A DNA stretch of 64,000 nucleotides from Deinococcus sp. YIM 77859 (lineage in GTDB: Bacteria; Deinococcota; Deinococci; Deinococcales; Deinococcaceae), in assembly GCF_000745175.1 (NCBI RefSeq), contig NZ_JQNI01000002.1:2312001-2376000 (forward strand), given 5' to 3'. The notes beneath the pieces are model-generated. The model saw only the letters and a list, made by a program, of their open reading frames with translations. It searched no databases and was not told the DNA's origin. The translations under genes and the position numbers were made by a program. Below, in pieces: positions 15,342-23,615 of the stretch. How positions within the stretch are numbered: position 1 is the first letter of the stretch; each line of letters opens with the position of its first letter.

Positions 15342-15830
15342 CTAACGGTCCTGCCGTCCCTCCTCAAGGTTCGCCTTCACATCAGAGACGACTTTCTCTC
15401 CTCCCCGCCGCAGTTCGCCGCCCGCAGTCTGGAACGCGGCCGCCGGAGATTCACCCCGCGCCAGGTTGGAAACGCCTTCCTTGACGGCGTCTCCTGCGCG
15501 GGTCACGTTGCCCTCCACGCCGGGGTTCACTCGCCGCAACAGGCCCTGAACCTGCTCGCGCACCTGAGGATTGTTGCGGTACAGAACGTAACCAGCACCG
15601 GCCAGCAGCAGGAGTCCCCACGGGAAGCCGCCGCCCGAGGCGCGCTGCTTGCGAAGCACAGCCACCTCGCTTCGGAGCCGTTGCAGGTCCTTTTGCTGTT
15701 GGGCGAGCCGCGCCTCGATGGCCGCATGCTGCCGCATCAGCGTTCGGTTGACCCCGTGTTCCATCCCGAGGTGAACCTGGTGGGCGGCGTCCTGAATGTT
15801 GTCGAGAATCTCGTGCGGCGTCTTCATCAT
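15342..15830 (-). CDS. hypothetical protein with coiled coil and one membrane helix
   Basis: About 162 residues, no recognised family. The first 70 residues are helical and heptad-like (EARLAQQQKDLQRLRSEVAVLR), then GGFPWGLLLLAGAGYVLY forms one membrane segment, and the rest is an amphipathic, Gly/Ala/Glu-rich tail (AGDAVKEGVSNLARGE) reminiscent of YtxH-type or stress-associated proteins. The start at 15830 is supported by AGGAGGACG directly before two consecutive ATGs. Probably an envelope-associated protein; function unknown. Confidence 0.65.
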   Translation of the reverse strand: MMKTPHEILDNIQDAAHQVHLGMEHGVNRTLMRQHAAIEARLAQQQKDLQRLRSEVAVLRKQRASGGGFPWGLLLLAGAGYVLYRNNPQVREQVQGLLRRVNPGVEGNVTRAGDAVKEGVSNLARGESPAAAFQTAGGELRRGGEKVVSDVKANLEEGRQDR

Positions 15831-16062
15831 CGTCCTCCTGAGCAACCGGGGGAAGGGTGTCTTTCCTGCTCGGCTCGTCGCTGTGGCGGCGTGATGGCCA
15901 CTGACCCCGCAAGTTTGACGGGTGAACGCGGCACGTTTTTGCGACGCGGCTAAAGAGGGTCTCACGAACCCGCAATCTCAAGTTCGGCTCAAGGCTCTCC
16001 GCAAAGGACGGAGGGCGGCCGCCGGGCCCTTCCCCGACTGCCGCCCTCTGCCCAGGCACGTC

Positions 16063-16974
<912 letters not shown>

Positions 16975-17026
16975 AAGTCCTGTGCAGTCTAGCCGGGTTG
17001 CTGCCCCCCTGCCCCGATCAACCGAA

Positions 17027-17052
17027 TAAAAAGCCCTCTCCGGGGGAGAGGG
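17027..17052 (-). terminator. intrinsic terminator of the tatA-tatC unit
   Basis: On the minus strand an 8-bp stem CCCTCTCC/GGAGAGGG with a 3-base loop is followed by CTTTTTATT. It lies about 30 bases after the tatC stop. Confidence 0.85.
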
Positions 17053-17082
17053 TGCAGAAGGAGCCGTTGCTGAAGCGGAGCG

Positions 17083-17853
17083 TCAGGCGCCGAGCGCGGG
17101 GGTCTCTTCGGGCGGAATGACGCGGAACACGCGCGAGAGCAGCACGCCCAGCTCGTACAGGGCGTAGAGCGGCAGGGCCACCAGGAGCATGTTCATGGGG
17201 TCGGGGGTGGGCGTGATCAGGGCGGCCAGCAGCATCACCCCGACGAGCGCCACGCGCCAGGCCCGGCGCAGCATCACGTGGTTGACCAGTCCGATGCGCG
17301 TGAGAATCACGGCCAGGATGGGGAGTTCAAAGGCGAGGCCAAAGGCGATGAGAAAGGTCGTGACCGTCCCGATGTAGTTCGCCAGGCTCTGCATCTGTTC
17401 TACGGTGCCGCCCAGAAAATCGAGCAGGAAGCGAACCATCGCGGGCAGCACAAATGTGTACCCAAAGGCCGCACCAAGCACAAAGGACAGCCCTGCTCCC
17501 ACGATAAAGGGAAGCGCCCAGCGCCGTTCGTGCGGGTAGAGGCCGGGGGCGATAAAGGCCCATACCTGCCACAGGATCAGGGGGAGCGCCAGCGCCAGCC
17601 CCGCCCAGAACGACAGGTTAAGGCTGAGCAGAAACTGGTCGGTCAGGTTCACGGTGACGAGCTGAACGTTGCCGTGCTGGTACTGCTCCGAATACTGGAG
17701 GGGCCCCTTGATCAGCTCGATGAGCTGGAGGCGGTACTGAAAGGCCACGGCCATCCCGACCGCCAAGAACACCACGCTGAGGAGGAGGCGCCGGCGCAGC
17801 TCTTCGAGGTGGTCGAGGAGTGGCGCGCTCTTGAGGTCCTGTTCCTGCCGCAT
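17083..17853 (-). CDS. tatC: twin-arginine translocase subunit TatC
   Basis: Core receptor of the Tat pathway, which exports folded proteins. The 256-residue protein has six hydrophobic segments, the opening APLLDHLEELRRRLL motif and the FALAFELPIL signature in the form IAFGLAFELPI. It follows tatA by 12 bases in the same direction, with GAGGCGG ahead of the ATG, and ends at a strong terminator. No tatB is annotated separately; the two TatA-like proteins may share that role. Confidence 0.95.
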   Translation of the reverse strand: MRQEQDLKSAPLLDHLEELRRRLLLSVVFLAVGMAVAFQYRLQLIELIKGPLQYSEQYQHGNVQLVTVNLTDQFLLSLNLSFWAGLALALPLILWQVWAFIAPGLYPHERRWALPFIVGAGLSFVLGAAFGYTFVLPAMVRFLLDFLGGTVEQMQSLANYIGTVTTFLIAFGLAFELPILAVILTRIGLVNHVMLRRAWRVALVGVMLLAALITPTPDPMNMLLVALPLYALYELGVLLSRVFRVIPPEETPALGA

Positions 17854-17865
17854 GCCGTTGCCGCC

Positions 17866-18117
17866 TCAGGCGCGTTGGTCGCGCTCGGTCACCCCGTGCC
17901 CATCGGCCGTGCGGGTCACCTCCGTGGGCGCGCTGTCCTGCGGCTGAAGGGGCCGCGCCTGAACATCGGTCACGGGCGGGACCGGTCCGTGGACCTCGCG
18001 CTTGAATTCTTTGATGCCCTGGCCCATGCCTCGGCCGAGCTCGGGGAGTTTACGCGCCCCGAAGAGCAGGGCGATCACGACGAGAATCAGGATGATTTCA
18101 AGGGGTCCAAATGACAT
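17866..18117 (-). CDS. tatA: twin-arginine translocase subunit TatA/TatE
   Basis: An 83-residue channel-forming Tat subunit: short N-terminal membrane helix (IILILVVIALLFG), hinge, ARKLPELGRGMGQGIKEFK amphipathic helix, then a polar tail. GGAGGT lies ahead of the ATG. First gene of tatA-tatC. It is divergent from a second tatA gene, with 274 bases between the start codons. The tail is longer and different from that of the paralogue. Confidence 0.93.
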   Translation of the reverse strand: MSFGPLEIILILVVIALLFGARKLPELGRGMGQGIKEFKREVHGPVPPVTDVQARPLQPQDSAPTEVTRTADGHGVTERDQRA

Positions 18118-18391
18118 GGGCTGACCTCCAGCGGAGAGTGGGACGGGGCTGGTGCCCCCAACTTCTAGCGTACTCCCAGAAGATGAAGGGGCGGTGCAGG
18201 CGACGCCTGCTCATCCTGCTTCTATGCGCGTGGCCGGTCACTGGATCACCCTTCCCGGGCGGGCGATCCAAAGGGCACAGAGCCGCATATCTCCAGATGA
18301 ACGCACGCTGCCACAGGCAGGAGCCGCGTTCCTCCCAGGCGTGAACAGCCTGGGCGCCTGTTCCACCGGGGACAGCGAGAGGAGTGGACCT

Positions 18392-18577
18392 ATGCCGAAT
18401 ATCGGTGCACCCGAAGTCCTGATCATTCTGCTGGTGGCCCTGCTGGTGTTCGGGCCGCGCAAGCTCCCCGAGCTCGGCCGGGGCGTGGGGCAGGCCCTGC
18501 GGGAATTCCGCCGCTCGACCGGACAAGTCACCGAAGAGCTGCGCGCCGGACTGGAGGCTCAGCCCAACCGCGAGTAG
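18392..18577 (+). CDS. tatA: second TatA-like subunit
   Basis: A 61-residue TatA/TatE protein: MPNIGAPEVLIILLVALLVFG helix, GPRKLPELGRGVGQALREFR amphipathic segment and a short acidic tail. GAGAGGAG precedes the ATG. The open frame extends further upstream but the family start and the ribosome site fix 18392. It shares the hinge and amphipathic helix with the divergent paralogue at 17866-18117 but has the shorter tail. Either copy could be the TatB equivalent. Confidence 0.9.
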   Translation: MPNIGAPEVLIILLVALLVFGPRKLPELGRGVGQALREFRRSTGQVTEELRAGLEAQPNRE

Positions 18578-18658
18578 CGGTTTCTGGGCTACTCAGTGAA
18601 GTCTGGGCTGCGGCGTCCGGTCTGACCCGGGGGAGGGTGTTAAGCTGCCCGCACGGTC

Positions 18659-19213
18659 ATGACCCCACCCGCCGAACCCACAGACGAGACGCTCCTCCAG
18701 CGGATGGCGGCAGGCGACGAGGACGCGCTGCTGGAACTGCACCGGCGGTACGTGCGGCTGCTCTACGGCCTGGGTCACCGCATGCTGCGCCAGCGGGATG
18801 ATGTGGACGTCTGCGTGCAAGACGCCTTTATGAATGCCTGGCGGCACGCCGCCCGCTTTGATCCCACACGGGCCAGCGTCAAGACCTGGCTGGTGAGCAT
18901 CGCCCACCACCGCTTCCTTCAGCAGCTCCGAGACCGGCCCGAAGTGGGCCTGGAACTGGAGGACTGGGACCAACCCACGGTCCCCACCGATCCCGCTGAT
19001 CGGGTGCTGGCCGACCGAGCCCTGCAGGCCCTGGAGGGCGAGCAGCGCCGTCTGGTGGAACTGGCCTACTACCGGGGATACTCTCACGCGGAGCTGGCGG
19101 CGCTGACCGGGTTGCCGCTCGGAACGGTGAAGTCACGCCTGCGGGCCGCCGTAGACCGCATGCGGGCGGCTTTGGGGGCCGGGACGCCGGAAGGGAAAGG
19201 AGGGGAGCGGTGA
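18659..19213 (+). CDS. ECF-type RNA polymerase sigma factor
   Basis: A 184-residue extracytoplasmic-function sigma factor. Region 2 lies at about residues 20-85, with DVCVQDAFMNAWRHA, and region 4 at about 125-175, with the helix-turn-helix SHAELAALTGLPLGTVKSRL. The gene overlaps the anti-sigma gene by 4 bases, the normal arrangement for a sigma held by its own membrane inhibitor. It resembles the SigK/RskA class. A TAAGCT hexamer lies 12 bases before the ATG. Its regulon cannot be read here; the ferritin-like gene next door is a candidate target. Confidence 0.92.
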   Translation: MTPPAEPTDETLLQRMAAGDEDALLELHRRYVRLLYGLGHRMLRQRDDVDVCVQDAFMNAWRHAARFDPTRASVKTWLVSIAHHRFLQQLRDRPEVGLELEDWDQPTVPTDPADRVLADRALQALEGEQRRLVELAYYRGYSHAELAALTGLPLGTVKSRLRAAVDRMRAALGAGTPEGKGGER

Positions 19214-19878
19214 AGCCTGACCGTGACGACCTTTTGGCCTACGCGCTAGGCACGCTGCCCCCTGCGGAGGCCGCCCGAGTCGAGGCTGCGCTGGCGGCCG
19301 ATCCGGCCCTGCGCGCGGAGCTGCGGGCCGACCTCGACGCCCTGAGTCACCTCCTGGACGACCTCGACCCAGGAGCAGTGACGGTGCCGGCAGATGCGGG
19401 TGAGCGCCTGCTCGCGCGCGTCCGGGCAGAAGGACGACTCGCCCCGCCGCTGCGGGAGACGCCAAGGGCACGGCCCGCACCCAGACGCCCGTCCTGGCGC
19501 TTTTCGGCGGGGCTGGCGCTGGCTGCTGCGCTGGCTCTGGCGATTTTCCTGCTTTCACAGGTCGATGAGGACGCGGCCCGCCGGTATGCGCGCTTGCCCG
19601 GAGCGGTCGTGCACCCCATCGAGGTCAACGGCACTCCTCTGGGAACGGCCGTACGTCTGCCGGACGGGCGGGTGTATGTCGGCCTGACCCGTCCGCTGGA
19701 GCAGGACCGCACCTACCAGCTGTGGCAGATCGAGAACGGCTCGCCCGTCTCCAGAGGAGTGTTTCAGGAGGGCCTGCTCCTCCGCCTGCCCCCAGAGGCC
19801 ACCATTGCCGTGAGCGTTGAGCCGCGCGGCGGCAGCCCGCAGCCGACGACCCAGCCGCTCTTTATTCAGAAGCTCTGA
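19210..19878 (+). CDS. RskA-type membrane anti-sigma factor
   Basis: The 222-residue protein has a cytoplasmic N-terminal anti-sigma domain (DLLAYALGTLPPAEAARVEA, no zinc His/Cys set), a single membrane helix at about 98-118 (LALAAALALAIFLLS) and an extracytoplasmic domain with the RskA-like segments DGRVYVGLTRPLEQDRTYQ and LWQIENGSPVSRGVF. It would hold the sigma factor encoded immediately upstream at the membrane and release it after proteolysis. It is followed by an intrinsic terminator at 20018. Confidence 0.9.
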   Translation: MKPDRDDLLAYALGTLPPAEAARVEAALAADPALRAELRADLDALSHLLDDLDPGAVTVPADAGERLLARVRAEGRLAPPLRETPRARPAPRRPSWRFSAGLALAAALALAIFLLSQVDEDAARRYARLPGAVVHPIEVNGTPLGTAVRLPDGRVYVGLTRPLEQDRTYQLWQIENGSPVSRGVFQEGLLLRLPPEATIAVSVEPRGGSPQPTTQPLFIQKL

Positions 19879-20017
19879 GGGTCCGCCGCTGCCGGCCAGC
19901 CTTTAGAGAAGCTTTATGCATGGCGTCTGGGCCGATCCAGTTGGGCACCGGGCGAATACGAGCCCAGTGGAGGAACAGGAAGGCCCGAGCGGTCTCGGTG
20001 GTAGCCGGTGCGGTGGG

Positions 20018-20046
20018 CCGCCTGTCCCTTCAGGCGGTTTTCCTTT
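20018..20046 (+). terminator. terminator of the sigma/anti-sigma operon
   Basis: A 7-bp stem CCGCCTG/CAGGCGG with a 6-base loop is followed by TTTTCCTTTTT. It stands 140 bases after the anti-sigma stop and 30 before the start of the ferritin-like gene, so it could also act as a leader attenuator of that gene. Confidence 0.6.
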
Positions 20047-20077
20047 TTCCCCACTCTCTTTCTCGGAGGACACAGGC

Positions 20078-21052
20078 ATGAGTCAAGACACGCAGGGCAT
20101 GAGCACGCGCCGCCGCTTCCTGGGCATGGCGGGCATGATGGGCGCGGGCGCGGTGTTGTCCGGCTGCACGAACGTGCTCGCCACCAACCCCACCAAGCCC
20201 AACCTCGACGCCGTCATCTTTAACTTTGCACTCAACCTGGAGTACCTGGAGGCGGCCTTTTACCTAGCTGCCGTGGGCCGCCTCGACGAGCTGACCGCGG
20301 CGGGGGGGGACGCGAGCAAGGTGATCTTGCCCCAGGGCTTTACAGGAAGGGGCGGCATGACCGTGCCTGGTCTGACCGGTGACCTGCTGGCGATGGCGCA
20401 CGAGATCGCCGACGACGAACTGGCCCACGTCAAGGTGATCCGGCAGGTGCTCGGCTCCGCCGCGGTGGCCCAGCCCAGGCTCGACCTGAGCGGCTCGTTT
20501 GTCGCCGCCGGGAACGCAGCCTCGAACGGGGCGATCACCAACTTCAACCCCTACGCCAACCCGCTGTTCTTTCTGCACGGCGCCTTTGTGTTTGAAGATG
20601 TGGGCGTGAGCGCCTACAAGGGAGCCGCCCGGTTCCTGGTGGATGACCGGATGGGCGGCAACCTGGAGAACGCGGCGGGCATCCTGGCGGTTGAGGCGTA
20701 CCACTCCGGGGCTATTCGCACCGAGCTCTACCAGCGCCGCAACGAGCAGGCCGCGGCGGGTCTGACGGTCGCCCAGGTCGTGCAGGCGATCAGCAACCTG
20801 CGCGACTCGGTGGACGGGAATGATGACCGCGACCAGGGCATCACCGCCGGTGCGGGGAACCCCGACTATGTGCCTGCCCGCAGCGCCAACATCGTCCTTG
20901 CCGATCAGAACGGCATCGCCTTCAGCCGCACGCCCCGCCAGGTGGCCAATATCGTGTTCCTCGAGCCGAATGCGACGAAGGGCGGCTTCTTCCCCGACGG
21001 CCTGAGCGGCAACAGCGTCACGGGAGACTACAGCAACCTGCTGAAGCTCTAA
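20078..21052 (+). CDS. ferritin-like desiccation-related Tat lipoprotein
   Basis: The 324-residue protein starts with a twin-arginine signal (STRRRFLGMAG) and a lipobox (VLSGC), so it is expected to be Tat-exported and lipid-anchored. The body is the ferritin-like domain of the desiccation-related protein family (resembling plant PCC13-62): helices with carboxylate/His pairs in NLEYLEAAFYL, EIADDELAHVKVI, FVFEDVGVSAYKGAA and ILAVEAYHSGAIR. The C-terminal 80 residues are non-helical. Metal binding is likely from the motif spacing but the function is inferred. GGAGGA precedes the ATG. Confidence 0.85.
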   Translation: MSQDTQGMSTRRRFLGMAGMMGAGAVLSGCTNVLATNPTKPNLDAVIFNFALNLEYLEAAFYLAAVGRLDELTAAGGDASKVILPQGFTGRGGMTVPGLTGDLLAMAHEIADDELAHVKVIRQVLGSAAVAQPRLDLSGSFVAAGNAASNGAITNFNPYANPLFFLHGAFVFEDVGVSAYKGAARFLVDDRMGGNLENAAGILAVEAYHSGAIRTELYQRRNEQAAAGLTVAQVVQAISNLRDSVDGNDDRDQGITAGAGNPDYVPARSANIVLADQNGIAFSRTPRQVANIVFLEPNATKGGFFPDGLSGNSVTGDYSNLLKL

Positions 21053-21065
21053 AGACGCTGATCGG

Positions 21066-21091
21066 CCCCGCCCCCCTCCTTCGGGGCGGGG
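21066..21091. terminator. hairpin between convergent genes
   Basis: A perfect 9-bp stem CCCCGCCCC/GGGGCGGGG with an 8-base loop lies between the stops of the ferritin-like gene and the SDR gene. There is no T-run on either strand, so it may slow or protect transcript ends rather than act as a classical terminator. Confidence 0.4.
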
Positions 21092-21103
21092 TGAGTCGTG
21101 TCC

Positions 21104-21841
21104 TCAGATGCTCCAGCCGCCGTCGACGAGGAGTTCCTGTCCGGTGATGTACCCGGCCTCGCCCGTGGCGAGAAAGGCCACGGCCGCGCCCACCTCGCCC
21201 GGCTGGCCGAAGCGGCGGGCAGGAATGCGGTGCTGGAGGCGCTCGGCCTCGGCGGGGTCGGCGTGCAGGGCCCTGAGGCGCTCGGTGGCGGTATAGCCGG
21301 GCGCGACGGTGTTGCAGGTCACCCCCTCGGCGGCGACCTCCAGCGCGAGGGTCCGCAGGTGGTTGGTGACGGCGGCGCGCATCGCATTGCTGACGGGCAG
21401 CGTCAGCGCGGGGCGCCCCACCGTCAGGCTGGTCACCGCGATGATGCGGCCCCACCGCTGCTCGCGCATGGCCGGCAGCACCGCGTCGGCGAGGCGCACG
21501 GTGGAGAGGAACGTCAATTCGAACCCCCGTCGCCACGCCTCCTCGGTCATCTGGCTGGGCAGGCCGGGCGGCGGGCCTCCCGCGTTGCTCACCAGGATAT
21601 CGATGGGCCCGGCCTGCCGCGCTGCCTCGACCGCTGCCTGCACGCCGTCCGGAGTGCCTACATCCGCCGCGGCCCAGCGTGCGCCGAGTTGGGCCGCGGC
21701 GGTGCGCAGCGCCTCCTCCCCCCGGGCCACCAGGGTGACCTCGGCACCCAGGGCCGTGAGCGCCTGTGCCGCAGCCAGCCCGATGCCCTTGCTGCCGCCC
21801 GTCACCAGAGCACGCCGTCCGTCCAGTCTGAAAAGGGTCAT
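21104..21841 (-). CDS. SDR family oxidoreductase with altered active site
   Basis: The 245-residue protein is a short-chain dehydrogenase/reductase: NAD(P) motif TGGSKGIGLAAA near residue 15, SNAGGPP, and the GQELLVDGGW C-terminus. Where classical members have YxxxK, this one reads PVSNAMRAAV, so Tyr and Lys are replaced; a serine upstream remains in VTSLTVGRP. Such divergent members occur in several bacteria and their chemistry is unclear. A TACCCT hexamer lies 5 bases before the ATG (leaderless type). Confidence 0.85.
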   Translation of the reverse strand: MTLFRLDGRRALVTGGSKGIGLAAAQALTALGAEVTLVARGEEALRTAAAQLGARWAAADVGTPDGVQAAVEAARQAGPIDILVSNAGGPPPGLPSQMTEEAWRRGFELTFLSTVRLADAVLPAMREQRWGRIIAVTSLTVGRPALTLPVSNAMRAAVTNHLRTLALEVAAEGVTCNTVAPGYTATERLRALHADPAEAERLQHRIPARRFGQPGEVGAAVAFLATGEAGYITGQELLVDGGWSI

Positions 21842-21922
21842 GGGTTAGGGTAACAGGCGCTCTGGGGCGCAGGCGTGATGGAGGTGGCGGCGGCCCTGTT
21901 TCCAAACCGCTACCATGCCCCC

Positions 21923-22423
21923 ATGAACGTGCCGCGCGCCGCCGTCACCCTGATCGCGGGGCTCAGTAGCGCCCTGATCGCCTACAGCGCCTGTTATGTC
22001 CGTGGCGACACCGCCGGTGTGCTGCGTTACCTGCGCGAGCGTGGTGACGTCCGTGACCTGGCGGCAAGCGGGGCCGGACCTGCCGAGGTCGAGGCGGCGC
22101 GGCAACACCTTGCGGCCCTGGCCGCCCAGATCGCCGACCCCGACTTTGCGCTGCGGACGCTGCCGCTGGCGCTGCTGGTAGGTCTGCTGGTGGCCTGGCT
22201 GGTCTGGCAGGCGTTCGGGTCGCGGGCGAGCCGCGCGGGGTACAGCGACGTGCAGGAACGCATGGTCCTGCGCCTGGCGTACCGCAAGGGCGGGCAGTTC
22301 ACCTTCGAGGACCTGAATGCCTCCTCGCCGCTCACTGACGAGCAGGCCCGCGCCGCACTCCGCCGCCTGCTGGACGCGGGCCGCCTCACCCGGGAGGGTG
22401 ACACCTTCCGGCTGGTGCGGTGA
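21923..22423 (+). CDS. hypothetical membrane protein with C-terminal winged-helix-like domain
   Basis: About 166 residues, no recognised family. Two hydrophobic segments (AAVTLIAGLSSALIAYSA at about 6-23 and TLPLALLVGLLVAWLVWQAF at about 85-104) flank a charged, possibly extracytoplasmic loop. The C-terminal 60 residues (VQERMVLRLAYRKGG then TDEQARAALRRLLDAGRLT) resemble a winged helix-turn-helix. TACCAT lies 6 bases before the ATG. It is followed after 4 bases by another unknown gene. Could be a membrane-tethered regulator; this is inference. Confidence 0.6.
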   Translation: MNVPRAAVTLIAGLSSALIAYSACYVRGDTAGVLRYLRERGDVRDLAASGAGPAEVEAARQHLAALAAQIADPDFALRTLPLALLVGLLVAWLVWQAFGSRASRAGYSDVQERMVLRLAYRKGGQFTFEDLNASSPLTDEQARAALRRLLDAGRLTREGDTFRLVR

Positions 22424-22427
22424 GCCC

Positions 22428-22811
22428 ATGAGCCTCTTGCCGCACGACCTGGCCCGTCTCCTCGAAGGCGCGCAGCAGGGGCCGCACTACAGCGTGCGGG
22501 CGGCGCTGGCCCTGGCCGACGGGCAGCCTTCCCCGCGCATCGCGGCTCTGGTCGCAGCGCTCACGGGGAGCAAGCGGGCCCTTTGGCAGGGGATCGCGCA
22601 GGTCACCGGCAGCACGCCGCCGCCCGATGACGCGGGGCTGATTCGTCTCGCAGAGTGGGAGGTGCAGGCCGTGCGTGCCCTCACGCCGGAGCAGCTCAGC
22701 TTGCGGCTGAATGGCCGAGCGGTAGGAGAGCTGCTGCTGGAGCACGTTCGGGAGGTGCTGTGGACGGCGGGGCAGATCGCGGCGCAGACGAATCGGGTGC
22801 GGATGGCGTGA
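22428..22811 (+). CDS. hypothetical protein
   Basis: A 127-residue, mostly helical soluble protein with no family I recognise. Segments such as ALVAALTGSKRALWQGIAQV and VGELLLEHVREVLWTAGQIA suggest a four-helix arrangement slightly reminiscent of DinB-like proteins, but no metal His set is visible. It starts 4 bases after the membrane/winged-helix gene and is probably co-transcribed with it. Function not assigned. Confidence 0.55.
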   Translation: MSLLPHDLARLLEGAQQGPHYSVRAALALADGQPSPRIAALVAALTGSKRALWQGIAQVTGSTPPPDDAGLIRLAEWEVQAVRALTPEQLSLRLNGRAVGELLLEHVREVLWTAGQIAAQTNRVRMA

Positions 22812-23147
22812 TGGGGGGAGCGGCGCTGGGCTGGGCAAGCGTCGTCCCGGACGTGGGAAGGCTTGCTGGTCTCGCCCCGGTTCCTGCCTGGACGTCGTGC
22901 TCCGCCCGTTTGAAAGGCCTCGGGCCTGACGGCCCGAACGGCTCGTCTGCCTGGAACGTAGACCTGGAAGGCAGGAATCGGCCGCCGACTGACCCAGTTT
23001 GAAAAGATCAGGGCTGACACGACTTGTTAGGGGAGAGCTTGTGAGTAAGGCGTTTTTCTCCCTCTCCACTTGTGAGGGCCTCGCAGAACTGCGAAGGAGG
23101 AGGGTGGCAGTCCGCAGGTGCCGGTCCCTCAGGCCCGTCTGTGTTCC
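22812..23147. other. gene-free stretch of 336 bases
   Basis: No open frame here looks coding. It separates the unknown rightward pair from the decayed leftward nucleotidyltransferase gene. A small inverted repeat, TCGCAG/CTGCGA, occurs near 23083-23096. Nothing else is recognised. Confidence 0.4.
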
Positions 23148-23615
23148 TCAGGTCTCTGCCTCCCGCAGCCACGGCCACCGCTGCCGGTAGTCGGCCACCT
23201 TTGCCGCGTACAGGGTGGGCGTGTGGTTGCGGGGGTTGGGGCGCAGGCGGCCAGCCCGAACGGCGCGTACAGCTCGCCCCGCGCGTCCACGCCGACGCAG
23301 GTGCATTCCATCAGGAACTGCTCGATGCCCTCACGGGCGCTGCGCAGGGGAGGGCGGGTCAGGCCGTGTTTCTGCGGGAACCACAGGTGGACGCGGGCCT
23401 GATTGCGGACCTCGGTGCGGGCGTTCAGGTCGGCGAAGAGGGCGTTCGCGCGGCGGATCACGGCGTCTTCCCCCTCGTAACTGGTGTCGGCGTCCCAGGA
23501 GAACAGGTCGTAGTCGCGGATGTGCGCTTCCGGCGGCTGCCCGCCCAACACGTTCCACACCGTCTGGAAGAGGGCCCCTCAGGCGAACGGTGTGCAGGAA
23601 CTCAGCCTCGGTCAC
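23148..23615 (-). pseudogene. decayed nucleotidyltransferase family (DUF925/NTP_transf_6) gene
   Basis: Three frames together spell one protein. The start GTG at 23615, overlapping the upstream gene, gives the family N-terminus TEAEFLHTVR. After about 10 codons, roughly 25-30 residues are missing and the frame shifts; the next frame carries the well-conserved core FQTVWNVLGGQPPEAHIRDY and RNQARVHLWFPQKHG. Near 23250 a second frameshift occurs, and the native end RPNPRNHTPTLYAAKVADY then continues to the stop at 23148. Two independent lesions argue for a true pseudogene rather than a single base-call error. Confidence 0.75.

Noticed and set aside
15970..16062. Stem AGGGCGGC/GCCGCCCT after lgt as a terminator
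   Set aside because: The stem is plausible but no T-run follows on the minus strand, so it was not listed as a feature.
22655..23002. 115-codon plus-strand frame after the hypothetical pair
   Set aside because: Overlaps the coding end of 22428-22811 in another frame and then enters a stretch without coding character.
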